Origin: Cryptomeria japonica | Taxonomy: Eukaryota > Streptophyta > Pinopsida > Cupressales > Cupressaceae | Assembly: GCF_030272615.1 (NCBI RefSeq) | Contig: NC_081409.1 | Span: 19,284,260 to 19,348,259 of the forward strand | DNA length: 64,000 nucleotides | Reading direction: 5' to 3' | In this document: piece after piece, positions 35,106 to 45,543 of the stretch | Layout of the letters: every line of letters begins with the position of its first letter | Position numbering within the stretch: the first letter of the stretch is position 1 | The notes under the pieces: generated by a model | The model's database searches: none | Told to the model about the DNA's origin: nothing | The model's input: only the letters and a program-made list of their open reading frames with translations | Translations under genes and position numbers: made by a program

Positions 35106-35463
35106 TTTGTAACCGACAGGACCGAGAGCAAGATGTGTTGCAAAAGTCAAGATCAAATTGTAGCTAGTAGTTTGTTTAACGTAGTGATTGAGAGAAGTAA
35201 CTTAAGATCTGGTCTGGTTTCAGGAATGATTTGTCCTATGTAAGACGTTATCCAAGTTAACTGAGGTTTGATAAGATGTTTGTTTGAACTAACTTAAAGA
35301 TGATTGATAAAATCATGCAACACAACGACAGAGGTACACTATCAAGGTTGTTTATGCTCAAGAGGATGATAACTAGTTTTGAGGCTCACTGTAGACTATT
35401 TTGGATAGGTTTGACTATTTTGGACTAGCAAAATCAGAGACCCGTACCATAGAATTTATCAAA

Positions 35464-35720
35464 CCGTACGACAGTATAACAGGTTTAGGATGACGACAGT
35501 TCTATTTCGTACGAGTTGCTGCCTAGTATCGTATGACAAATGGGTAGGTCTCAAACAACAAATAATTTTGTTCAGTTATGTCTCGTACGACACAGGATTT
35601 AGCTTTGAACGACAGACTGCTGGGTTTCGTACGACATAAGATTGACCTTAGGATGACACTTTAGTAGACTCGTACGACATAGGATATGGTGCAAGACAAC
35701 AATTTACTAGACTCGTGCGA
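35464..35720. repeat. TCGTACGA octamer array B
   Basis: Exact palindromes at 35507, 35583, 35627 and 35670. Near matches at 35464 (CCGTACGA), 35529 (TCGTATGA) and 35713 (TCGTGCGA). Weaker words at 35486 and 35649 (TAGGATGA), 35551 (TCAAACAA) and 35605 (TTGAACGA). Steps are 21-22 bp, with one of 32 and one of 43 where a weak word near 35690 may sit. It lies in the leader ~360 bases upstream of gag. Confidence 0.85.
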
Positions 35721-36666
35721 CTATTCACAGAGCAGAGACTAAAAATTCTGAGTTTTTCAATGACTGGGTATGCCAACTGAGTGTAACCAATTCTGAGATG
35801 GACTGATTCTTGACCAGGATAGACTAGTTTTTATATGGGTAGAGTTTATCACTAAGTTGTTTGATCTTGTTTTCTTCAGTTTCAGTATTCCAATTTTAAT
35901 TTGAGGGATGAAAACATAGAAAACACACAAGATATATAGTAATTCAATCACAGCACACTAACCCTATGGAAGTTGGCTTAGAAAAGAAAACCTTTGCTTG
36001 CTACTTAGGTACACACCCAATAGCTAATCAGAATATGACTGTTGAGTCTCACGCAATGGATTCTCAATGCCATATTAGTCGACTCCAAATGCTAATGGGG
36101 GCACGATATGGCAAGTGTCTTGGGAGAGTTACTATCTCTCTTGCACAAAGATTATCAACCTTTCAGAGGTGAATCGGGTAGCTTCTATCTTATAGCTCTT
36201 AGTCAGGAATTTCGTTTGAAATTACCCCTTGAAGTCATGCAAGCATGATTGAGGCCTATAGCTTGACAAGGTACCAAAACAAGCTGTAGTCACGTAAATG
36301 TGATTGAGACCATGAGGCCCTACAAAATGCTCGATATGAGAGATCTCAAAGAGAAAACTCAAATAATCCCATCCTCTGAGACTTTAATCACCTGAGACCT
36401 ATTTATTATAATGACTTGGAATGCTCAGGTCCAGCTGTACTCACTTGGGTCGTTCTCACAGGGTGATTACTTTTTCCCATTGTGACAGGCCTGCTAAAGG
36501 TACACAAATCTCAAAACTTAGAAAAAAGCTTCAAGGGTCTAGATTTCTGATTGCCTATAAAAGACGAGAGCATACTCTCCTACCTCTCAGATTTTTCTGA
36601 AAACACAAAAGACAGATTTGTTCTTTAACAAAATAGCAATTTAAGTGCCTAAAAATGAATTTAAAG

Positions 36667-36774
36667 AATACACGATATTTGGTCGATTCTCTTTAGGCAA
36701 CCAATACACGATATTTGGTCGATTCTCTTTAGGCAACCAATACACGATATTTGGTCGATTCTCTTTAGGCAACC
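36667..36774. repeat. Exact 36-bp tandem repeat, three copies
   Basis: Three identical units beginning AATACACGATATTTGGTCGA at 36667, 36703 and 36739, in the leader of the Tat-type element. The identity implies recent amplification. Confidence 0.95.
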
Positions 36775-36990
36775 TGCAAAAACAACACATCAGTAGTCAT
36801 GTTGTTTTCATTCTTTGCAAGGCATACGTTTGATCGATAAATTCTTTGATAAGCGTCCTACGAGAAACTGTTTAGGCTATAAAAAAATCTTAGGCAGATA
36901 GAAGACAATTCAAGGTCAGTGTTAGCATAATCAAAATTTAAGCAAAAAATCCTAAAAGGTAATATGCTTTTAATCTATCACAAAATAGAA

Positions 36991-37255
36991 TTGCACGACA
37001 ATCCTCATAAAACAGAATGGCAGAACACTTTTATCATACGAGTTAGAAATCAATACAGAACAACAAAAGATAGCATAAGCAGTGTGTCATACGAGTTATA
37101 AATCAATACAGAATGATAGAATATAACAGAGTCAGTATGTCGTACGAGTCCATATTCTGATTCGTACGATAATTTAAAGGATATGATTTTGTTTCGTACG
37201 ATAAACTGCAGGCGTCAATATAATGTCGTACGATGCAGTGAAACTGCTCGTACGA
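36991..37255. repeat. TCGTACGA octamer array C
   Basis: Exact palindromes at 37140, 37162, 37194, 37226 and 37248. Related words at 36991 (TTGCACGA), 37013 (CAGAATGG), 37034 and 37087 (TCATACGA), 37056 (CAGAACAA) and 37109 (CAGAATGA). Steps are 22, 21, 22, 31, 22, 31, 22, 32, 32 and 22 bp. It ends ~85 bases from the PBS. Confidence 0.85.
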
Positions 37256-37340
37256 TATTTCGCAGAGGCTGTATGGACGAAACCTACAGATAAAAAGAAT
37301 GATTTTTTTTTTAGGCCGAAATGTAATTTTCTGCCCCACT

Positions 37341-37350
37341 GTGGGCGCCA
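37341..37350 (-). other. Primer-binding site of the Tat-type element
   Basis: The minus strand reads TGGCGCCCACAGTGGGGC, four bases after an LTR end in CACACA. A TGGCGCC-type site is typical of plant Tat/Athila-like gypsy elements. Confidence 0.75.
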
Positions 37351-37354
37351 AAAA

Positions 37355-40014
37355 TGTGTGTGTGAAAAGTGGACCTGTATTTGTAAGCACAACACTTTAA
37401 TTAAGTCATTACAAGCATGGTTAGACAGATATAAGTATGAATATGAAAACCATAACAAATCGACCCATTGCCTTCTAAAAGATGGGAGTATAAGATTGCT
37501 CTCAGATTATTTAGCAATACCAGTGACTAGACAACACCAAGACGAAGGATTTTAATCTATATGAGCATGATGAATGCTAGATGGATGCAATATTAATCTA
37601 ACAATATTTAAGCAATAAATGAGATAAATTATCTAAATATGTATGCAATGAACCTAGAGCAAAAACAACATAATAACAATATATTCTCCAGCCTCTAGGA
37701 TTTTTTGAATGAGAGATGAAAGCCTGAATTTATAGAAAATTCAGAAAGAAACCAAAGGCTGAGATCAAATGATGATGAGCGGTCAAGATTTTCCAAGAGG
37801 AAGCACAATCCAGGTGAATTGATGTGATTGGATGCTTTTCTCAGTTTTAAAGGAAATTGAACTAAAATTAAGATAAAATCAGAAAAAAACTGATTTATTC
37901 TCTATTTCATTCAATTTTAATATTTAATTGTTTTAATTGCTTTCTTTGAGATTATTCATCAATTTTTAATTTGTTTTTCAAGATTATCTCCAATTGATTT
38001 CTTTTCTCAAATTTTAATTCTTTTTTGGCAATTAATTCCTGTAGTCACACAAATCTGTCCAGCTTAATTAAATAAATATTTGATATTTATTTGATTAAAA
38101 ATGCACTAGCCATCAGTTAATTAAATTAATATTTAATTAATTCATCCCCAAACATTCTTCTATTAATTAAATAAATTATTCAATTTATTTTAATTAATTC
38201 ATTAAATCAAATTCAAATCAATTAAATAAATAAAATATATTTATTTAATAAAATCCCCTTTTCCTCTTTTAAATAAATTAAATAAAACATTTATTTAAAT
38301 CATTATCCCCCCCCACTTGCATTTTTCTACAAATGCAACTTGCACTCATTTATTGAAATAAATTAATTTTATTTTAAATAAAAATCCTATTTTCCCTCAC
38401 CCACCAAATCCAATTGCAAAATCTAATCCCCTTCTAGATTCTTCTAACCCCTTCCTAATTAGCCTAATCCATCCCCTAATTATTGTCACATTCCTAAGCA
38501 AAATGGAGTCACTTCTCAAAGACTTCAAAGTCTTTGAAAAACATTTAATGCTTTGTGTGTTCAACAAATTAACCCCCAAAGTCTTCAAAGACCACTAATG
38601 GCTCTTACATGACCATTTATGGCTCTTACATAACCATTTATGGTTATTTCAAACTTGTCCCCCCAAACATTTATTGTTTTGACCATATTCATCCATTTTA
38701 CATTTGCAGAAGAATTTATCCATTGGATAAAAGCTTTATTCTTTGAATAAAGAGTTTATTCATTCAATTAACCTTGACTTTAACTCTGAAAGTCATGTCA
38801 AGCATTTAATGCTTATTCCCTCTCCTCTCAACCTATCTCACATTGACACTTGTCATCCTGGGATTGGGTTGAAAGCCCTCACATGGATTTGAAATCATTC
38901 AATCCTGACCCTTGTTGAGATTACTCAATCTCAACCATCCATTGCTCCATTTTTCCTATAAATAGAGCCCATTTCTTCATAATCCAGATCCTGAAAACTT
39001 GTATGCATTTAAGCTATAGGCATTTTTAGAGAGCATTTAGCATAGCAAACTCATGTATTGTCATTTTGGTTAAAATAAATCATTTTAGCATCAATAGCTT
39101 AATATTAGTTTCTTTATTAACATTTAGAGCAAAATACTTCAATCTCAATCCTCCATAAGCATCCATAGTGCAAAAAGCTGCTGAGAGCTACACTATTTTG
39201 GAACTTGGAGAGGAGAGGAACAAGGGAGAAGGAACTAAGAGCATGCTAAGAGGCATTTGGAGATGCCTCATTATCTTCATTTCATTTGTTAGATATATTA
39301 GAATGATTTTAGTGTCTCTCTTGATATGCCTGTTTAGATTAGTTTTTGATTGAATAACACTAACGATTTTCTGGTTTCTTGTGTTGTTTGTCATTTGCTA
39401 ACCTTGTCCACTTCGCAGGGCATCAATTCCTTTTTTGATTTATTTCCTTTTTTAAAGATTTGTGCTCATAATTTCTAATTCCTCTTTCTTGATTTGTTTC
39501 CTTTTTTGAAGATTTGTGGCAAATTGATTTATTTAATTAAATATGCTAAGATATTTAATAAAATAAATAAGATAATTGTTGAAAAATGATTTACTTGGAA
39601 TGATTTAATTAATTAAATAAATATTTAATTAATATTGGTTGATTAATTTGCCATGTGACATTTGATAATTAAAAAATTAATTGTGTGCTCAAGATTGATT
39701 TAATTACCTCTGGTTAGGACCTTGGTGATGTTGTCGAGATTAGGGGCCCATGGTTTAGATGACCATTTTTAGGGTATTAGAATAATGAGCATGTATGTAA
39801 TCAGGCCTATGTGCTGAATCTTGTGAGCTTGCATATTGCCGACAGATTGTAATTGATTTTCATTTAGTCTATTTTTGCATTGCCTTCATCACATTGTGTT
39901 GCTTGTGTTGTGTTAACTATTGCTACATAGTTCGAACTGTTCTCTTTGAGGACCCTTCTATCGTGACTGCACCACCATCTCTCGGATTAGTGGTACAAAT
40001 CCAGTAGTCAACTT
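37355..40014 (-). repeat. 5' LTR region of the Tat-type element, interrupted; outer end not found
   Basis: The LTR 3' terminus is the CACACA at 37355-37364. AT-rich sequence continues to 38039 and from 39431, separated by a solo LTR. No TG start with a matching TSD could be chosen, and no second copy exists in the window to define it. Confidence 0.4.
38040..39425 (+). mobile_element. Solo LTR, family S, copy 1 (1386 bp)
   Basis: Starts TGTAGTCACACAAATCTG and ends CGCAGGGCATCA. TSD ATTCC (38035-38039 and 39426-39430). Possible TATA box TATAAATA at 38957-38964. The first third is TTAATTAAATAAAT-rich. Two more copies of the family are in the window: 47156-48960 (inverted) and 63592 onward. No coding sequence. 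Confidence 0.88.
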
Positions 40015-40039
40015 TGATCTGTGGCCTATTAAAAATAGG

Positions 40040-40070
40040 GAACACTAAGAGGGGGGGTGAATCAGTGTTC
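40040..40070 (-). repeat. Hairpin near the LTR 3' end (copy 2)
   Basis: GAACACTAA (40040-40048) faces TCAGTGTTC (40062-40070) across a GAGGGGGGG loop. The single mismatch becomes a G-U pair in RNA of the minus strand. Confidence 0.7.
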
Positions 40071-40319
40071 TAAAAATCTTATTTTTAACTTGTTCTTTAA
40101 GCACTTAACAAATTTAATCAAGAAAAAGATGCAAGAACATAAAACAAACAACCACAACACCATAACACAAATATTTTGTACGTGGAAACCCTATTAGGGG
40201 AAAAACCCCAATGGGGATGAACCCACAAAATAAGTATACTTTGTTAGAAGTATAAAATGGGAATGCACATCAAAATTGATACAAAATATTATAAACAAGT
40301 TGCATATGTACAAACAAAC

Positions 40320-40985
40320 TTTCCTATCTTACATGAACTTAAATATATCTGCAAAAATATTCTTCAATAAATTCAAATCATTGTCCCAACCTTTCTTTAG
40401 GCCTTCCAAAAGAAAGATGAAACCATTGAAGAGAAGTGCCTGCATTTCTACCATTTGAAGATCTAGGGGATCACTGGTGACCATGGTATCTTGAGCTTCT
40501 GATAAGGCATTGAACATGGTTTTTTAACTTGGGAGCAATTAGACTCCAAAGCTCACCAGCTCTACCAACAATCCTGTCTTTTTCTTGCCCCAAACTCTTG
40601 ATTTTGTCAAGCAAAGCCACAACCTGGCTTACTTGATTGTCCACAAATATAGTCAAGGGGTCAAATGATTGATAAATTCCTGCCAACTACTTCTCATTCT
40701 CCTTTATCTACTTCTCAATATCTTCAACAAAGTTATAAAATGATAAACAAGATTTGTAGACACTGCCTCCTTCAAATAAGACATTTTGAATACTCTTTAC
40801 ACAAGTGTCTATAAAAATCCTATCATTAGCAATCATTTTCTTCAACTCACTGAATCTTTTATGATTAAACTTATTCCGGACCCTAACTTCTACTGACTTT
40901 TCTAAGGACTCAAAGTGAGTACTTACAAAATTGATTAGATACTTTAGCTGACCTATTATCCAAAATAATTAATTTTTGTTATTGT
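40320..40985 (-). pseudogene. Unrecognised coding remnant inside the 2.87-kb unit
   Basis: One frame reads VSTHFESLEKSVEVRVRNKF, later SELKKMIANDRIFIDTC, then SFYNFVEDIEK, KENEK and SQVVALLDKIKSLGQEKD, interrupted by two TAG codons where Gln is likely. It looks like a helical, coiled-coil-rich protein. No family is recognised. It is loosely similar in style to the long ORF at 54115-55488, but I could not align them. Confidence 0.4.
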
Positions 40986-42937
40986 CACAAGTCTTTGCAA
41001 AGCTCCCTTTTATTTCCCTTATCAACCCGGATCTCGATCGTGACTTTTGTGTATTTCCCAACTTAATCGCCAACCTCTCTCATTTATTAACTTGGTCACA
41101 AGGTTTTGAAGTTTCAAAAGTGTTCAATCACCCGACATGTTTTCAATGACTCACAAAGGTTGGCATCTCATAATAGGGACTCATAAGGAAACTGGACTTT
41201 TGACTATCTTCCAAATTAGTGCAAATGTTATGAACTCGCCTGATTCCCCGACATCCTCGTTTTGTCACCGGATTGGATATCTCATGAAGTTTTCAAGGGA
41301 CATCTCCAACTTCGAAGTTGGAGCAGTTATCGAGGATGTGACCCAAGATCGATGCAACAAACCTATTGAGGTGGCAACATGAGTGTTAACGAAGGATAAG
41401 CCATAATTAATCACCGTCGGGGATTAAATAAAGTTGTCAAGTCGATAAAAGTATTTGCCTCTTGTCATTATCGAATTTAACCTTTCTTGCCGCCATGCCA
41501 TGCACAGTCCCAGGGAACAAATCAAGAAGAGAATCACAAAGTACTGTCATTAATGACAAATTAAGCAATTAAGGACACGTAAAGGTGGTGACATGTGTTA
41601 CACTACTTGATATTGTCATTCTTGCAGAAGCTAATTTAATGCACCACCTTTTGAAAACTAGCTCAAGAAGCGTATGCTACCATGAGTTGTCCCTGTTTGA
41701 ATGATTTTGCCTCATGATGGAAAACTGCCATTTCACAACCCTGACTTGAATTGGCCAAAAATCGAGCAGGAAGATATCATCCAACAATTATGGTCTTTTA
41801 CATGGAAAAAGTGCACCGAATTCAGTGAATATAAAAAAACCATCATCCTGTTAGGGAAAATCGTGGAACAGGATGAGAACCACGAACATTGCTTACAGGA
41901 AGAGCTCACTGTAGAGAGGAATCCTAGTTGTTAGTTTTTCAGAAATGGCAAAGATGGTACTCAAAGGCAAAGGTCCCTTGATCCAACTAGATGTCGAATA
42001 TTTGTAGGATGATCTTCTTCTCGACAGGAGTGACTTCATCCAGGCAACCATACTTGATGAAGATGAATTTATAGAAGTCCTTTTGGTGCTGATCAAAGAA
42101 TAAATGAAAGCAGACATGATTGACCGTCAAATTGTAGGACAAAATCTAGTGCTCGACAAAGAATGTTGAATGTGGTATCTTTTATAGTTTAAAACTTTGT
42201 GGTAGGGTTCATGGAGTAATTTTGTTTGTTTGAAATGGCCATTTTCAAGACCGTTACTTTAAAAGAACCGTTTCTTGGAAACATAACAAACTTTTAAGTA
42301 TAAATAGATAGATGATAGATGGAAAAGGGGGAAGGAAAATACTGAAAAAATATTGTTACATTTTGAATAGTTATCCATCTCTAAGGAGTTTTTATATCTT
42401 TATGTGAATTAATATGTCAGAACTTTGTGTTTGCTATATTCTTTCATGTTGGAAGTAAGCTTCAGATTACTACAATCTCACTCGGTATTCATTTACTTGC
42501 TATGGTTAAATGTGAATAATGTAGAAACTTTGGATTTTGCATGTTCCCTCTTCAATTTATTTACATTACATTTTAATATTTTTCGTGCAATTAATTGTGA
42601 TGTGAGTAGACTGTGTGTTGCTTGCATTCTTGCTCGATAATTTAAATCTAAATTTCATCCTTCTACATATGCGAAGTGTGTATCTTTTCCTTTCTTGCTT
42701 TCTATTAAAAAGCATACCGCAAAACTTAGGAATAGATTTAGGGGGGAGTTGCACCTCTAAAATTCAGAGAAATATTGTCAGCTTAATTGGCAATCTCTCC
42801 AACTATTAGTTTCTCATTTGTCTTTCATGTTGGTCACTTTGAGTCATTCTATAATTATTTCTAGAAAGACAGATCTGTTAACCAACATGATCAAAGGGAG
42901 AATCAGATGTGTCTTTGACAAATGTGGGCATTACCTT

Positions 42938-44471
42938 TGTTAATCTAAGAGGATCCGATTAATACTGATAGGGGGGGTGAATCAGTATTAACAATGATTT
43001 GAAATCAGAAACTTAAACTCATAAAACTTTCACCAAGTCAAACATAGACCAACACTAGAGTTATTTACTAGTACTGATATCTATTGATAAACATCTGCTA
43101 AACTAATATATCAATACTACACATTAAGTGTTCATTAACCATGCATAAATTGAAAGTAAAGCATAACATCACATCAAAAACATTCACCACATGAACACCA
43201 TGATTTTCACGTGGAAACCCAAATAGGGAAAAACCATGGTGGGAATTGGTACCCACAAGAATTTTTCACTCTTTCAAAATGCACCCTGTTAGAAGCCTAG
43301 CCCGGTTAAGATCTTACAAATATGTCATGTTAGGAGAAAAACCTGTTAGGAGTCACCCAGTTAAGGGATTTACCTTAGCCCTATTAGGAGCTTTGATCTA
43401 TTAGGATCAACCTCACAAGAGCATTTAGAACTCAGATGTTGAGTCACCATGTTAGAGGATTCACAATGTGAGGCCTGTTAGGACATACCCGATTAAGGGA
43501 TTTTATCTGTTGCAACTGTTAGGGAACAATAGTGAATAAGTTGTGTATAGAACTCAATTGCTTGCTTGATTAGATACAATTAAGCTCTAAGTATGCAACA
43601 CTTTGACAAAACTTCTCACACTCTAGTTTGGCTTCACACACTTCTCAAAATCACCGACATGACAAACATCAACTATACTGACATAAATAACTTTTACAAC
43701 TGGGTTGGCAACAAAACTCTAAGGCTTGCAACATAGATCATCACATATCTTTACAACTCATTATAGATCATCATATGGATCATTATAATCAATTACAAAT
43801 CAATATCAACCATTGAGTGATCGTAACTCATCACAACAACTCAATCTGATACAAAGTCAAACCCTTAGAACACTCTACTAAGTACTTTGCATATTCCCAA
43901 GAAATTTGCTTTCCAAATGCACCAAAAAATCTTTCAAACAGTTCACGCGGTTTGTGCCATATCATCGCCAACCCATGAACTTGATGTATATCACTGTCAA
44001 ACAAAAAATCACTATCGGTTATGAGAATTCTTTACTGGTCCTTAAACCTTGGCAAAAACTCAACATAAATTTCGGTTGTCACTACATGATGCGGTTTCAG
44101 TCAGATACATGTTACAATGATAAAAACTCACATTCAAAACCACAAAGCCTCAATCATCACCAATCTCCAGATACAATCAAAATATTTCCTCATTGATTGG
44201 TTAAGGTCCTAATTCCCAGTTTCTTAATTCTTTACCAGTAAGCTCTTTCTGGTAGACCAAACAGATTTAGATGATACAATACAACATAAGTAAAAATCAG
44301 TAGACATGAATAAATGTTAGTTACCATCAATGACAACACAAATAACTGATCAAATTCATCCATCATCCATCATGCAATCTCAATCTCTTCATCACAATAT
44401 CATCACAAACAATCTTTTACCAGTTCAGTCATCATTCTCCATTGGCATCAGTTATGCCAATCATACCAACA
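42938..44471 (-). repeat. 3' LTR of the copia element (1534 bp)
   Basis: The minus strand starts TGTTGGTATGATTGG at 44471 and ends CTTAGATTAACA at 42938; the left flank is ACCTT. It includes the hairpin at 42961-42989 and a block of repeated CCTAACAGG / CCCTTAACTGGGT words (43270-43520). Confidence 0.8.
42961..42989 (-). repeat. Hairpin near the LTR 3' end (copy 3)
   Basis: AATACTGAT (42961-42969) and ATCAGTATT (42981-42989) form a perfect 9-bp stem around AGGGGGGGTGA, 23 bases inside the LTR end. Confidence 0.8.
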
Positions 44472-44484
44472 ATATTCCCCTTTG
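44472..44484 (-). other. Polypurine tract of the copia element
   Basis: The minus strand reads CAAAGGGGAATAT directly before the LTR start TGTTGG, as expected for the plus-strand primer. A second similar tract (TCAAAGGGGGAGAATA) lies at about 44668-44684, after RNase H. Confidence 0.7.
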
Positions 44485-44853
44485 TCATTAATAGAAACAC
44501 TAAACATCAACGTACTCAACTCATATTGCTATGATATATTCTGGACCTTCTCTGCAACTCTTCTCTTCTCTGTTGCACCTCATCTGTCAGTCATTTGCTA
44601 GTTACACTTTATCTTCATTCCTTCTCCCATGACAGATCATATTTTTTCTCCCATTACTGATCATATTTATTCTCCCCCTTTGACAATAATGCCAAAGGTG
44701 CATAAGCATCACCATTCATCAAATCTATTGTTGTTGTCTTTAATATGTCTACAAACTCATCTAAGTTGCTTCCCCTGTGGAGTAGCCTGCATCTCATCAA
44801 TCCAAGGTGAAAAATAGTCATTAAGCCCACTGGATTGATGCATCTCCTGCATC

Positions 44854-45538
44854 CTAGTTCTTCTTATGTAGGGGTCTGACCCCTAATTTACCTCTAAGAT
44901 ACTCAAAGGTTGTCTTTGGCAATGGTTTAGTGAAAATGTCTTCTAGTTGCTCTTTGTTTGTCACATACTCCATTCCAACTTGTTTTTCCTGTATTGTTTC
45001 CCTTAGAAAATGATATTTTAATTCTATGTGCTTTGTTCTTGCATGTAACATAAGATTTTTTGAAATATTAATTGTACTAGTATTGTCACAGTAAATAGTT
45101 ATCGGTTCAGACATATCAAATTTGAATCCTTCAAGCACATGTCTCATCCAGATTGTCTACATGCAATTCATTGATGTTGCAACATACTCTGCCTCTGCTA
45201 TTGATTGAGAAATACAAGTTTGCTTCTTACTTGTCCAAGAAACCAATCTGCCTCCATGAAGAAAGGCTCCACCGATAGTGCTTTTTTAGAAAAATCTCCT
45301 TTGTAAGGATACCATAAGCCATAATCTATTGTGCCTTTCAGGTACCAGAATATCCTTTTCACTGCTACCAAGTGAGTCTCCTTGGGATCCTTTTGAAATC
45401 TAGCAACCAATCCAACATGTGTAATATCAGGTATGCTATGAACAACATAATGCAACATACCAATCATAGACATATATTCTTTCTCATCAACAGATGGTGA
45501 ATCATCTTGTTTAGACAACTTACAACCTATCACCATTG
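44854..45538 (-). pseudogene. Copia RT C-terminus and RNase H
   Basis: Continues the copia polyprotein after the chromovirus insertion: YMSMIGMLHYVVHSIPDITH and VKRIFWYLKGTIDYGLWYP (45538-45300), then ITIYCDNTSTINISKN, ARTKHIELKYHFLRE and EDIFTKPLP (45147-44854). These are the usual copia RNase H motifs. The middle part carries frame damage. Confidence 0.8.
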
Positions 45539-45543
45539 GAGTA

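Larger units (their letters stand above)
22640..40014 (-). mobile_element. Tat-type Ty3/gypsy element with antisense PMD ORF; ends uncertain
   Basis: On the minus strand: PBS 37341-37350, a long leader with two motif arrays (35.1-37.3 kb), gag-protease (35105-30571), a ~2-kb spacer, RT-RNase H-integrase (29085-26587), a 3' non-coding region, then an opposite-strand ORF at 23010-24800. The 5' LTR starts at 37355 and its far end is not identified. No 3' LTR was found left of 22640, so that end may be truncated. Nested solo LTRs lie at 31186-32809 and 38040-39425. Confidence 0.7.
40020..42887 (-). mobile_element. 2.87-kb TG...CA unit with coding remnant (long solo LTR?)
   Basis: On the minus strand it starts TGTTGGTTAACAG and ends AATAGGCCACA. 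TSD TGATC (40015-40019 and 42888-42892). It carries the LTR-end hairpin at 40040-40070, seen in two copia LTRs of this window, which supports minus orientation. No PBS follows and no LTR pair is seen inside. It also contains a gene-like minus-strand remnant (40985-40320) and a TATAAATA on the plus strand near 42299. A solo LTR that absorbed coding sequence, or a non-autonomous element, are both possible. Confidence 0.6.

Noticed and set aside
35464-37255. CRISPR-like array (short repeats with variable spacers)
   Set aside because: The repeats are 8-bp palindromes with 13-24 bp gaps in plant nuclear DNA inside a retroelement; no cas genes, wrong repeat and spacer sizes.
41137-42117. Plus-strand ORFs in the 2.87-kb unit (41137-41382, 41701-41934, 41945-42160)
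   Set aside because: Short, no shared domain and no conserved partner in the window; kept only as possible debris of the unit.
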